A stretch of DNA of 62,076 bases from Bacteroidota bacterium (GTDB lineage Bacteria > Bacteroidota > Bacteroidia > Chitinophagales > JADIYW01): the NCBI GenBank assembly GCA_020436225.1, contig JAGQYE010000013.1:1-62076 (forward strand). Direction: 5' to 3'. The notes under the pieces are model-generated. The model saw nothing but the letters and a program-made list of their open reading frames with translations, ran no database searches and had not been told where the DNA came from. Of this stretch, positions 8,128 through 16,869 are shown in pieces (within the stretch, counting starts at the first letter, position 1; every line of letters begins with the position of its first letter). A program made the translations under genes and the position numbers.

Positions 8128-8135
8128 TATCTTTG
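8128..8135 (+). promoter_or_regulatory. -7 box of purK, predicting a leaderless mRNA
   Basis: TATCTTTG ends six bases before the ATG at 8142. In Bacteroidota the transcript starts about 4-7 bases after this box, so the mRNA should begin at or next to the start codon. The -33 region is weak (TTTC 21 bases upstream). Confidence 0.6.
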
Positions 8136-8141
8136 CATTCA

Positions 8142-9287
8142 ATGCAAAACAACCCAACAATTGGTATTATTGGTGGCGGACAACTTGGAAAAATGTTTAT
8201 CGAAAATGCCTCTAAACTCGCCGTTTCCATTACTATTTTAGATAAAGATGCACATTGTCCGGCACACCACATCGCCAAGCAACATATCATAGGCAGCATT
8301 ACCGATGCAGATGCTATCCAAAAATTAGCCGATAGTTCTGATGTTTTAACTTGGGAAATTGAACACATCAACGTAGATAAACTCATCGACTTACAAGCAC
8401 AAGGCAAGCATATCATTCCCAACCCAAATATTTTAAAAATCATTCAAGATAAAGGCAAGCAAAAACAATTTTATCAAGCTCATCAGATCCCAACTTCACC
8501 TTTTTTTATAGCACAAAACAAGCAAGAAATTTTAGAGAAATTAAAAGAAACTAACTTTAAAAAAGTTGCCATTAAATCATGCACCGGTGGATATGATGGC
8601 AAAGGTGTTTTTATTGCTGATGTCGTTTCCATCCAAGAAAATCCAAATAGCATTCCATTCGATGATGCGGTAATGGTGGAAGAATTTGTTGAATGTAAAA
8701 AGGAATTAGCTGTATTAATAGCACGCGATAAACAAGGCAATCATGCAGTTTATCCGGCAATAGAAATGGAATTTTCAGAAAGTAATTTAGTTTCATTTTT
8801 GATTTCTCCGGCTGATATAAATTTGGAAACAGAGAAACAAGCACAACAAATTGCTATACAATGCGCAGATGCGTTTAACAGTGCCGGTTTATTTGCTGTC
8901 GAATTTTTTCTTACACAAGAGGATAGATTATTGGTAAATGAAATTGCACCTCGACCACACAACTCGGCTCATCATACTATTGAAGGATTTTATGCTTCGC
9001 AGTACGAGCAATTATTGCGCATTTTACTCGATAAACCGTTAGCCTCCACACAACCGATAATGCCATCTGCGATGGTCAATATTGTAGGCGACAAAACAGG
9101 AAAATATCAACTAAAACATCTAAACGAGTTATTGCAAATTGAAGGTGTTTATGTGTATGTATATGGAAAAGAAGAAAGCAAACCCAACCGAAAACTTGGA
9201 CATGTAACCATCATAAATCCAAACAGAGAAGAAGTTATACGATTAGCAGAAAAAGTGCGAACTTTGGTTGAAATAGAAATTTTATAA
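8142..9287 (+). CDS. purK: 5-(carboxyamino)imidazole ribonucleotide synthase
   Basis: ATP-grasp enzyme of purine synthesis that converts AIR, ATP and bicarbonate to N5-CAIR. From the ATG it has 381 residues, starting with the PurK motif IGIIGGGQLGKM. The ATP-grasp part includes KSCTGGYDGKGVF and, near the end, LLVNEIAPRPHNSAHHTIEG, the metal-binding and substrate signature. The open frame extends three codons upstream to a TTG at 8133, but the ATG gives the standard N-terminus and the upstream codons lie in the promoter box. purE follows 71 bases later. Confidence 0.95.
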   Translation: MQNNPTIGIIGGGQLGKMFIENASKLAVSITILDKDAHCPAHHIAKQHIIGSITDADAIQKLADSSDVLTWEIEHINVDKLIDLQAQGKHIIPNPNILKIIQDKGKQKQFYQAHQIPTSPFFIAQNKQEILEKLKETNFKKVAIKSCTGGYDGKGVFIADVVSIQENPNSIPFDDAVMVEEFVECKKELAVLIARDKQGNHAVYPAIEMEFSESNLVSFLISPADINLETEKQAQQIAIQCADAFNSAGLFAVEFFLTQEDRLLVNEIAPRPHNSAHHTIEGFYASQYEQLLRILLDKPLASTQPIMPSAMVNIVGDKTGKYQLKHLNELLQIEGVYVYVYGKEESKPNRKLGHVTIINPNREEVIRLAEKVRTLVEIEIL

Positions 9288-9358
9288 TAGACGTGAGACA
9301 GGAGATATGAGATACGAGAATCTCTACTCTCTAATCACTAACTCTCTAAATCTAAAAT
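9288..9358 (+). repeat. Word-built intergenic element, purK-purE
   Basis: The first half (9293-9320) consists of reiterated GAGA/GAGAT words and the second half (9320-9358) of CTCT/ATCT words without a single G, ending directly at the purE ATG. The halves are rough complements and could fold back. This is one of several gaps with this design. Confidence 0.5.
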
Positions 9359-9841
9359 ATGAAGAAAGTAGCAATAGTAATGGGCTCTGATAGCGACTCG
9401 CCGGTAATGCGCGATGCAGCAAAAGTGCTTACTGATTTCGGAATTGAATTTGAATATACAATTGTGTCGGCACATCGTACACCGGGACGGATGTACGATT
9501 TTGCACGCACGGCACACGAACAAGATTTTGCCGTAATTATTGCCGGCGCCGGAGGCGCCGCACATCTTCCCGGAATGATTGCCGCCTTATCGCCATTACC
9601 TGTCATCGGAGTTCCGGTGCAAAGCAAATCGCTCAATGGGTTGGACTCTTTATTATCCATAGTGCAAATGCCCGGTGGCGTTCCGGTGGCAACAGTTGCC
9701 ATCAACGGCGCAAAAAATGCCGGCATTTTAGCGGCACAAATCATCGCTTCTCATAATAATGAATTACAGAAAAAAGTAATCACTTATAAAAACCAATTAG
9801 AGCAAGAAGTGTTGGAAAAAACAAAAAATTTCAAACCTTAA
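9359..9841 (+). CDS. purE: N5-carboxyaminoimidazole ribonucleotide mutase
   Basis: A 160-residue class I PurE that moves the carboxyl group of N5-CAIR to carbon 4 of the imidazole, the step after PurK. Signatures in order: MGSDSDSPVM (phosphate and ribose binding), VSAHRTPGRM with the catalytic His, and AGAGGAAHLPGMIAAL. Length and presence of PurK fit the class I mutase and not the class II carboxylase. It ends four bases before the convergent tcdA stop, with no visible terminator. Confidence 0.96.
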   Translation: MKKVAIVMGSDSDSPVMRDAAKVLTDFGIEFEYTIVSAHRTPGRMYDFARTAHEQDFAVIIAGAGGAAHLPGMIAALSPLPVIGVPVQSKSLNGLDSLLSIVQMPGGVPVATVAINGAKNAGILAAQIIASHNNELQKKVITYKNQLEQEVLEKTKNFKP

Positions 9842-9845
9842 TCTT

Positions 9846-10562
9846 TCACAAATCTCGAATCACAACGCTGGCGCAAACGCCACCAAACGCTGCCGGCAAG
9901 TAAGAAATTGTGCCATACGCAGATTTCTTATAGTTACTTCCATCGGTTAAAATCAACGATTGCTTGGCTTGTATCTCACTTGAAAAAACAACTTTGATGC
10001 CTTTGTAAATTTTCTCTTTCTTTAATCGCTTGCGCACAGTTTTGACAAAAAAACAATTATACGTTTTCGATAAATCGGCAACTTGTATTTTGGTTGGATC
10101 TAATTTTCCGCCGGCACCGCCACTCATCACAATACGTTTTTTAAGTTTGTAGGAAGCAATTATCAAATTCAATTTTGGTGTAATACTGTCGATAGCATCA
10201 ATGATATAATCGTAGTCATGTAGTCCGACAATTTCATAAGCTTTTTCCGGTGTCAAAAATTCTTTGATAATATTCAGTTCTAATTCCGGATTAATATCTT
10301 TTAAACGCGCAGCCATCCAATCAGCTTTACTGAATCCATGTGTAGAAGCAAGTGCGGGCAATTGTCGATTTCTGTTGCTTGGATCCACCACATCGCCATC
10401 AACTATTGTCATTTTGCCAACACCGGCTCTCGCAATAAACTCAGCAGCAAACGAACCAACGCCACCTAAACCCACCACCAACACATGACTATTAATGAGT
10501 TTGTTTAATTTTTCTTCACCTATTAATGCGATTGTGCGTGAAAGCCATTGTTTATCTTGCAT
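9846..10562 (-). CDS. tcdA: tRNA threonylcarbamoyladenosine dehydratase (ThiF/E1-like)
   Basis: 238 residues of the E1-like ThiF/HesA superfamily. The nucleotide-binding loop VVGLGGVGSFAAEFIARAGVG starts near residue 29, followed by DGDVVDPSNRNRQ and the central DYIIDAIDSITPKL. The GGAGGKLDPTKIQVADLSKT block is typical of TcdA (CsdL/YgdL), which cyclises t6A to ct6A at position 37 of tRNAs. No CxxC zinc motifs are present, consistent with TcdA and not ThiF or MoeB. Convergent with purE and divergent from rnhB. Confidence 0.88.
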   Translation of the reverse strand: MQDKQWLSRTIALIGEEKLNKLINSHVLVVGLGGVGSFAAEFIARAGVGKMTIVDGDVVDPSNRNRQLPALASTHGFSKADWMAARLKDINPELELNIIKEFLTPEKAYEIVGLHDYDYIIDAIDSITPKLNLIIASYKLKKRIVMSGGAGGKLDPTKIQVADLSKTYNCFFVKTVRKRLKKEKIYKGIKVVFSSEIQAKQSLILTDGSNYKKSAYGTISYLPAAFGGVCASVVIRDL

Positions 10563-10579
10563 TTTTATTTTTTAAAATG

Positions 10580-10587
10580 CAAAGGTA
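10580..10587 (-). promoter_or_regulatory. -7 box of tcdA
   Basis: On the minus strand TACCTTTG matches TAnnTTTG and ends 17 bases before the ATG, giving a leader of roughly 12 bases. No -33 element is evident. Confidence 0.5.
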
Positions 10588-10679
10588 ATTAAGGATATTG
10601 TTATTCGTTAATTGTTCAGGAATAAAAAGCCTCATAAAATCAAACAACAAATGATAAATAACGCTTATCTTTCAACGAC

Positions 10680-11276
10680 ATGCTTCAACATTTTCCATCT
10701 GATAAAATAATTTGTGGTGTAGATGAAGCCGGACGCGGTTGCATTGCCGGTCCAGTGGTGGCGGCTGCGGTTATCTTACCTAAAAATTTCAGTAATGATT
10801 TCCTTAATGATTCCAAGCAATTATCCGAAAAACAACGCAACGAATTGCGACCAATTATTGAAGAAAATGCAATAGCATTTGGTGTCGGCATTATTGACAA
10901 TCATACAATAGATGAAGTGAATATTTTGCAAGCAACGTATTTAGCCATGCATCAAGCTATTGAAAAAATAAACAAGCAAATTGATTTATTAATTATAGAT
11001 GGCAATCGTTTTAAATCATATAAAAATATCGAGCATAAAACCATTATTAAAGGCGATGGAAAATATATTGAAATTGCGGCGGCTTCAGTATTAGCCAAAA
11101 CATACAGAGATGAAATTATGGAAAATTTATGCTTAGAATTCCCCATTTATCATTGGCAAAAAAACAAAGGTTATCCAACTATTGAACATCGAAATGCTGT
11201 AAAAGAAAACGGCAGTTGTATTTATCATCGGCAATCTTTTCGCTTATTAAAAGATGAGCAATTGAATTTATTTTAA
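10680..11276 (+). CDS. rnhB: Ribonuclease HII
   Basis: A 198-residue RNase HII that cleaves RNA in RNA-DNA hybrids and at single ribonucleotides. The N-terminal signature VDEAGRGCIAGPVVAAAV carries the catalytic D15 and E16; LLIIDGNRF gives the third acidic residue and ASVLAKTYRDEIM the fourth. GYPTIEHRNAV is the family's C-terminal motif. A TATCTTTC box (10666-10673, last base off consensus) ends six bases before the ATG, so the mRNA may be leaderless. Confidence 0.96.
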   Translation: MLQHFPSDKIICGVDEAGRGCIAGPVVAAAVILPKNFSNDFLNDSKQLSEKQRNELRPIIEENAIAFGVGIIDNHTIDEVNILQATYLAMHQAIEKINKQIDLLIIDGNRFKSYKNIEHKTIIKGDGKYIEIAAASVLAKTYRDEIMENLCLEFPIYHWQKNKGYPTIEHRNAVKENGSCIYHRQSFRLLKDEQLNLF

Positions 11277-11281
11277 ATGAA

Positions 11282-11309
11282 AGAAGCCCAACATACAAGT
11301 TGGACTTCT
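11282..11309. terminator. Hairpin between convergent rnhB and lipoprotein genes
   Basis: AGAAG-C-CCAAC (11282-11292) pairs with GTTGG-A-CTTCT (11299-11309) with one mismatch. There is no T run on either side, so terminator function is plausible only from its position between converging genes. Confidence 0.4.
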
Positions 11310-11370
11310 GATTTATGAAAAATATGGTTTTGTGATTATTGAATAATAATTGAAGTAATTTATTATTATA

Positions 11371-12720
11371 TTACTTTACAATGATACAATTCGCACTTGC
11401 GGAGTATGTACCATTTGTCAAATTTACAGAAACACCGTTCTTCCAATATTTAGCGATATTTTGAGCTCCATTATTTTCCCATCCAGATACATAAACATCA
11501 TTACCATACACTACAATTCCTGTTGCACCAGAAGATACAGTTGATAATTTTATTTCATTGCCATTTTTCCAATATTTAGCATACTGCGGTCCACCACCGG
11601 AATAATTTTCTTGTTCCCAGCCGGCTACATATACATCACTTCCGACTACATAAACAGCAGTTGCAACACCTGTTGAGTTATTGCCATCTGTTAAAGTAGT
11701 AGCTACCCCATTCTTCCAGATTGTAGCCATAGCTAATCCTGTAGTGGCACTGTTTTGGTTTCCTGCAACATATTTATCGCTTCCACTAACGAATAAAGCA
11801 TTTGCATAACTATGTTTGTCGTTATTCGGTATCGTATTGGCAGGAGAAAAACCATTGGTTGTTTCCCACGGTGAAAATCTTCCTTGAGAATTTCTGTAAT
11901 AACCTACTGAATAAGCATTATTACCATTTAGATAAATACCGGTACATTGTCCATTACCAAGAACTACAGTGGAAATAATCGGGTCATTTACTTTTATGGT
12001 TGTACCAGTTCCGTTACTCCAATATCTCGGGACATCGGATCCACTCACGATTTCCCAACCGCCAACATAAACATCATTGTCCTTTACGACAATACTATTA
12101 GCTGAAGAAGCATCTGTGCCAAGTATATTACTTGTGCCATTTTTCCAATACTTTGCTAATTGTAAATTTCCGCTATACTCATAACCTGCAGTGTATATAT
12201 CATCTCCTTGCAAGAAAATACTATTAACTGCAGCCGAATATGTTCCATCTGAAAGAGAAACTGCTGTTCCGTTTTTCCAATATTTAGCTATAGAAGCGTG
12301 ACCATTATTTTCATATCCGGCAACATAAACAGTAGGAACATAATTTATATTGAGATTTATAGTAGAACTCTTTGTGGCACCTTTGTTGTCCGTTGCTATA
12401 GCTTTTATATTGTGGCTTCCTTGCGTCAATGTTCCCTTTGCAATCAAAAAAGTATATGGAGAATCAGTTTTTGTACTACTGATTACATTATCAATATAAA
12501 ATTCTACTTTGGCAATAGTACCATCTGAATCGGAAGCAGCAATATTTACTGCTATACTATCAGTTGTTAAAAATGTTGCATTGTTTGCAGGCGATATAAT
12601 ACTACAAACAGGAATTTTGTTGCCATTGTTTGGGGTAGGAATATTGTCATCCTTACAACTTATAACAATAAGCGTAACTAAAATACTTATTATAATGTTG
12701 ATTGATTTTATTGTTTTCAT
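11371..12720 (-). CDS. Lipoprotein with Ig-like domain and KYWKNG repeats
   Basis: The likely start is the ATG at 12720, giving 449 residues with a lipoprotein signal (MKTIKSINIIISILVTLIVISC, lipid Cys about residue 22). A longer frame upstream lies in the neighbouring gene and lacks a signal. After a short linker comes a bacterial Ig-like domain of the type PVCSIISPANNATFLTTDSI ... DSDGTIAKVEFY (about residues 35-125). The rest is six or more repeats of about 45-50 residues, each with a VYVAGYE-like strand and A-K-Y-W-K-N-G, which suggests a beta-propeller-like fold. The upstream lipoprotein gene ends 10 bases before, so they form an operon. Function unknown; surface exposure likely. Confidence 0.78.
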   Translation of the reverse strand: MKTIKSINIIISILVTLIVISCKDDNIPTPNNGNKIPVCSIISPANNATFLTTDSIAVNIAASDSDGTIAKVEFYIDNVISSTKTDSPYTFLIAKGTLTQGSHNIKAIATDNKGATKSSTINLNINYVPTVYVAGYENNGHASIAKYWKNGTAVSLSDGTYSAAVNSIFLQGDDIYTAGYEYSGNLQLAKYWKNGTSNILGTDASSANSIVVKDNDVYVGGWEIVSGSDVPRYWSNGTGTTIKVNDPIISTVVLGNGQCTGIYLNGNNAYSVGYYRNSQGRFSPWETTNGFSPANTIPNNDKHSYANALFVSGSDKYVAGNQNSATTGLAMATIWKNGVATTLTDGNNSTGVATAVYVVGSDVYVAGWEQENYSGGGPQYAKYWKNGNEIKLSTVSSGATGIVVYGNDVYVSGWENNGAQNIAKYWKNGVSVNLTNGTYSASANCIIVK

Positions 12721-12730
12721 AGCTAATTTT

Positions 12731-14149
12731 TCAATGTGAATCATAAAAAACATTGGATTGCACCCATACATAAGAACCATGTCCTGTAGTATAATATCCA
12801 TAGCCGTTCCAATCTCCAGTAGCCGGCAATGATGTGTTGCCATCACCATTAGTATCACCACCACGGGCATCATCTCTATAGGATGTGAATATAACGGAAG
12901 CATCTATGTTTGCATTAGCTTTGTAATCACCTAAATCTACGCCGCCGGATGTTTGTCCAAATTTTAAGATTACATTTGGATTTATCTTTAAATAATCACT
13001 ACTACCAACGTATAACGATCCGTTTCCACCTACATTAAACACATACGGTACTTCTGTTTCACCATAAACAACGGTACGACCACCTAATCCTCCTCCATAA
13101 ACAAAAATGCCATTGTATTTATTTTTTTCGCTTGCATTATCTGGATTGTGATAACTATTGCTTGCGTCTAATCCATATTTTGCTTGAATAAAAATGGGTA
13201 TAGCATTATCATAAAAAATATTGTTGGTTAACACGCTTATACTTTCATCATTCATGGATCCACCACTGAATGCAGCCGTAGTATAAGAATTAGTGCCGTA
13301 AGTGTGAGCAATGGTGCAATGGTCGAATGTAAAATCATGTATATTTCCTGTGCCGGCATCTGCATAAACTACCCCATTTCCAGCACCACCACCGTACAAG
13401 AATTTGCAATATCTGAACAAAGAACCATGTTGGTCGCCGCGCATGGTTAACCTACCCCAATCTCCTTTACTTGGTGTAGATGCATTTCCATCACCGTTAT
13501 TATCACCGCAGTAAGAATCATCTTTATAAGATGTAAAGATAATAGGATTACTTGCTGTGCCATTTGCCGTAATTTTTGCATAGACTTCCATACCGCAATT
13601 AGCATCTTTAAATTTTATAATTGTGCCTGCTTCAATTACTAAAGGTGCGTTCACATTTACCCAAGTGCGCACCATATATACTTTACCTGCCACCCAAGTA
13701 GTAGGAACGTTGATATTTGAATTAATATCAACAGTATCACAGCTACTTGTACTTGCTCCTGTATTGATGACAACATCTGAGCCATAGGCAATGCCTTCGC
13801 TATTTTTTGCATAAGCTCTAACATGATATATATAACCTGCTGCAAACGGGGCTATATTAGTAGAAAACGTACCGACACCAGCTGCAATTGGTATTGTTAC
13901 ACCATCCGGATCATTTACAACAGGGTTAGTAGTTAATGCAATGGCAACGCCACATTCTGTTACGGAAGAGCTTCCTTGGTCTGTTACATTTCCACCTAAT
14001 GTATATGTTGAATCATCAACTTTTATAGGTGATGTTGTGGTTACGGAAGCGATGCCATCGGGTGTGCTATCTTCTTTAGTACAAGATGAAATAAGTCCTA
14101 TGCCAATAAGCAATATGGACAATGCTGTGTTTTTAATTGTTATTTTCAT
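12731..14149 (-). CDS. Lipoprotein with N-terminal Fn3-like domain and beta-helix-like body
   Basis: 472 residues with a lipobox at LISS-C23. Residues about 35-130 look like an Fn3/Ig-type domain common in Bacteroidota lipoproteins (ECGVAIALTTNPVVND ... YHVRAYAKNSEGIAYGSDV). The remainder contains two copies of a motif FTSYKDD ... GDNNGDGNAS ... P-x-x-GDW, at about residues 205-235 and 435-460. These are Asp/Asn/Gly-rich turns that may bind calcium, within a right-handed beta-helix-like context (IEAGTIIKFKDANCG). First gene of a two-lipoprotein operon. No catalytic motif recognised. Confidence 0.72.
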   Translation of the reverse strand: MKITIKNTALSILLIGIGLISSCTKEDSTPDGIASVTTTSPIKVDDSTYTLGGNVTDQGSSSVTECGVAIALTTNPVVNDPDGVTIPIAAGVGTFSTNIAPFAAGYIYHVRAYAKNSEGIAYGSDVVINTGASTSSCDTVDINSNINVPTTWVAGKVYMVRTWVNVNAPLVIEAGTIIKFKDANCGMEVYAKITANGTASNPIIFTSYKDDSYCGDNNGDGNASTPSKGDWGRLTMRGDQHGSLFRYCKFLYGGGAGNGVVYADAGTGNIHDFTFDHCTIAHTYGTNSYTTAAFSGGSMNDESISVLTNNIFYDNAIPIFIQAKYGLDASNSYHNPDNASEKNKYNGIFVYGGGLGGRTVVYGETEVPYVFNVGGNGSLYVGSSDYLKINPNVILKFGQTSGGVDLGDYKANANIDASVIFTSYRDDARGGDTNGDGNTSLPATGDWNGYGYYTTGHGSYVWVQSNVFYDSH

Positions 14150-14185
14150 ATTATTTGATTTTAAAAGTTATCTAATATTATTTTG

Positions 14186-14193
14186 CAAACTTA
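14186..14193 (-). promoter_or_regulatory. -7 box of the lipoprotein operon
   Basis: TAAGTTTG on the minus strand matches TAnnTTTG and lies 36 bases before the ATG at 14149. No good -33 element is seen. Confidence 0.45.
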
Positions 14194-14222
14194 TTTAGCA
14201 ATTGCTTATATTTTCTCCTTAG

Positions 14223-14259
14223 AATAGAGGATTTTGAGGAAAAATAAAAATCCTCTATT
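14223..14259. repeat. 13-bp perfect inverted repeat in a divergent promoter region
   Basis: AATAGAGGATTTT (14223-14235) and AAAATCCTCTATT (14247-14259) are exact inverse copies 11 bases apart. It stands between the divergent lipoprotein operon and the histidine-kinase gene, where a terminator would not be expected. It could be an operator or a structured 5' leader of the kinase mRNA. Confidence 0.6.
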
Positions 14260-14310
14260 TTCAGGATATTGTAATGATTTTAAATACTTTAATTTGTAGT
14301 AGCATATTTT

Positions 14311-16242
14311 ATGAAGAAAATTATTGCAATAATTAGTCTATATATTTTTATTTATCCTAACGTTTTTGGTAGTTCGCTGAATAGTTTAGTAAACATACTT
14401 CCAAAAATGAAAGATGATACTGCAAAGGTTAGGTTGCTATTGGATATTAATAAAAAATATTCGAACAAAGACTACGACAGTTTTTTTCATTATCTTGTTT
14501 TGGCTGATCAGCTTTCTAAGCAATTAAAAACTACTTATTTTGATTTTTACATTTACACCAATTATTCCGAGTATTACTATTATAAATACGATTATAAAAA
14601 CGCAATTGCTGCCGTAAAAAAAAGTAATAAAATTGCTTTAGAAAAAAAAGACAGCAAGCTGATTGCAAAAAGTTATAATAATCTTGCAGCTGTTTATAAT
14701 CATTTCGGGCAATATAGATTTGCCATAGATGCGATTTTAAAATGCTTGGATATTTCTGAAAGAAGCGGAGATAGTATCAGCTTTGCTATACGTAACTTAA
14801 CGGCATCTGCTACCTATTATTATTTGAATCAATATCAAAAATCAATTCAATACGCAGAGAAAGCAGTTTATTTCGGCAATATATTTAATAAACCTTATGC
14901 AATTGGAATGGGTTTGAACAATATAGCTTCCGGATATGCAAGTTTAAATATGCACGATAGTGCAATCATAATTTCCAAAAAACAATTAGACTACGCTAAA
15001 AAAGAAGGCGACATGGTGGTTATTAATTATGCACTAATCAATCTCTGTCATAGTTATTATTGCAAAAATAAAAGTTCAGAATTGGAATATTATTCCGCAG
15101 AGCTAAGAAAGTACAATGCCAATTATCCGGACAGTAACACATTAGCAGAAGCTTATGCCGCTTATGCACTCAATTCTATTTTGAAAAAACAATATGTTTC
15201 TGCAAAAGCATTATTAGATTCTGCAATATTTATAGCTCAACAAGTAGATGCTATTAGCACTTTTGAAAATATTTACAGAACATATTCAGCTTTATTTTAT
15301 TTGCAAGGTGATATCTCTAAAGCAGAATATTTTATTTTCAAACATGATTCTATAGTAGATAATCAAAATATAAAATCAATTAATTTCTATACAGAAGAAT
15401 TGAATACCATTTATGAAACTGAAAAAAAAGAAGTTCAAATAAAACTGCAAGAAGAACAAATTAAGCGAAAAAATACAATTAACTATATCCTTTTGGGTAG
15501 TTTGCTATCTGCCTTGTACATCCTATTTTTAATGTATCACATTTACAAAAACAAACAAATCATCCAACAACAACAAATTTACGAACTCGAAAAAGAGAAA
15601 CAATTACAAGCCACTGAAGCCATTTTAAAAGGACAAGAAGAAGAACGAAGTCGTATTGCTAAAGATTTACACGACGGGTTAGGCGGCTTATTATCAGGCG
15701 TAAAATATTCACTAAACAATATGAAAGAGAATGTTATTTTAAGTGCAGAAAATGCTTCATCATTTTCGCGCAGCATCGACATGCTGGATACAGGCATTCA
15801 AGAATTACGACGAATTGCACATAACATGATGCCAGAAAACCTAATAAAATTTGGTTTAGACACAGCATTAAAAGATTATTGCAATAGCATTTCAAAAACA
15901 AATGTCTTACAAATAAATTATTCTTCTTTTATGATGGATAATTTTAAAGTAGATGCTTCTGTAAGCGTTATCGTTTATCGCGTTATTCAAGAACTAATAA
16001 ACAATGCCATTAAACACGCCAATGCATCGCAACTAATTGTGCAATTGTCGAAAGATGAAAACTTGTTAAACGTTACTGTTGAAGATAACGGAAAAGGATT
16101 TGACACCACAGATATCCAAAATTTTAAAGGCGCCGGCTGGACGAACATTCACAACAGAATTAATTATCTTAAAGGGAAAATAGATGTACAATCTTCTGCA
16201 ACAGAAGGCACTTCTATCAATATTGAAATTCCATTAGTATGA
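14311..16242 (+). CDS. TPR sensor histidine kinase (NarX/DesK-type, HisKA_3)
   Basis: 643 residues: signal peptide or N-terminal anchor (1-20), a TPR-rich sensor region (about 60-350), a coiled stretch, one membrane helix (YILLGSLLSALYILFLMYHI, about 391-410), a second coiled coil, then the HisKA_3 domain with phospho-acceptor H454 in EEERSRIAKDLHDGLGG, and a HATPase_c domain (N-box ELINNAIKHA, G-box DNGKGFD). The TPR part is probably periplasmic. Its stop codon overlaps the next gene's start (ATGA), so it is translationally coupled to the cognate response regulator. Signal unknown; the divergent lipoprotein operon is a candidate target. Confidence 0.93.
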   Translation: MKKIIAIISLYIFIYPNVFGSSLNSLVNILPKMKDDTAKVRLLLDINKKYSNKDYDSFFHYLVLADQLSKQLKTTYFDFYIYTNYSEYYYYKYDYKNAIAAVKKSNKIALEKKDSKLIAKSYNNLAAVYNHFGQYRFAIDAILKCLDISERSGDSISFAIRNLTASATYYYLNQYQKSIQYAEKAVYFGNIFNKPYAIGMGLNNIASGYASLNMHDSAIIISKKQLDYAKKEGDMVVINYALINLCHSYYCKNKSSELEYYSAELRKYNANYPDSNTLAEAYAAYALNSILKKQYVSAKALLDSAIFIAQQVDAISTFENIYRTYSALFYLQGDISKAEYFIFKHDSIVDNQNIKSINFYTEELNTIYETEKKEVQIKLQEEQIKRKNTINYILLGSLLSALYILFLMYHIYKNKQIIQQQQIYELEKEKQLQATEAILKGQEEERSRIAKDLHDGLGGLLSGVKYSLNNMKENVILSAENASSFSRSIDMLDTGIQELRRIAHNMMPENLIKFGLDTALKDYCNSISKTNVLQINYSSFMMDNFKVDASVSVIVYRVIQELINNAIKHANASQLIVQLSKDENLLNVTVEDNGKGFDTTDIQNFKGAGWTNIHNRINYLKGKIDVQSSATEGTSINIEIPLV

Positions 16243-16856
16243 AGCCCATCAAATTATTTATAGTGGATGATCATTATATGATTATCGAAGGTATTGTCTC
16301 GATTATGCAACAAATAAAAGAGATTGATATTGTTGGCTACGCACAAAATGCTGATAGTTGTATGACATTCTTAAAACGAATTCAACCTGATGTCATTTTT
16401 TTAGATATTAATTTGCCCGACAAAAGCGGCATCGATATTTGTAAAGAAATAAAAACACTATATCCAGCCATAAAAATTTTAGCATTAAGCACTTTTAATC
16501 AAAATAGTTTTATCAATAGTATGTTGAACAATGGTGCTAACGGTTATCTATTAAAAAATGCGACTAAAGAAGAAATGTTAACTGCCATTCAAACGGTATT
16601 AGCACACAAACAATACTTATCTAAAGATGTTTCTGAAAACTTAAAAATCCAAACATCAAACTGTCCAATTCTGACGCGCAGAGAAAAAGAAATTTTAAAA
16701 TTAATTGCAGACGGAATGACCAGTGCAGAAGTTGGCAAACAACTATTTATCAGTGTTACTACAGTTGACACACATCGCAAGCACTTATTAGAAAAACTAA
16801 AGGTAAATAACACCACTTCACTTATAAAAACTGCTATGCAATTTGGCTTGATATAA
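16239..16856 (+). CDS. Two-component response regulator, NarL/LuxR family
   Basis: 205 residues: a receiver domain with the acidic pair near residues 10-11, phospho-acceptor D56 (VIFLDINLPDKSG) and the conserved Lys in YLLKNATKEE, then a LuxR-type helix-turn-helix (LTRREKEILKLIADGMTSAEVGKQLFISVTTVDTHRKHLLEKLKV). Overlaps the kinase gene by four bases. As a NarL-type activator it probably binds inverted repeats; the 14223-14259 palindrome upstream of the kinase gene is one possible site. Convergent with the acyltransferase gene 13 bases on. Confidence 0.95.
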   Translation: MKPIKLFIVDDHYMIIEGIVSIMQQIKEIDIVGYAQNADSCMTFLKRIQPDVIFLDINLPDKSGIDICKEIKTLYPAIKILALSTFNQNSFINSMLNNGANGYLLKNATKEEMLTAIQTVLAHKQYLSKDVSENLKIQTSNCPILTRREKEILKLIADGMTSAEVGKQLFISVTTVDTHRKHLLEKLKVNNTTSLIKTAMQFGLI

Positions 16857-16869
16857 TTCTGTACAGCAA

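Noticed and set aside
11371-12903. Longer reading of the lipoprotein gene starting at 12903
   Set aside because: The first 61 codons overlap the neighbouring lipoprotein gene and lack a signal; the ATG at 12720 starts a normal lipoprotein signal peptide.
14223-14259. The 13-bp palindrome as a terminator
   Set aside because: Both flanking genes are transcribed away from it, so neither ends there.
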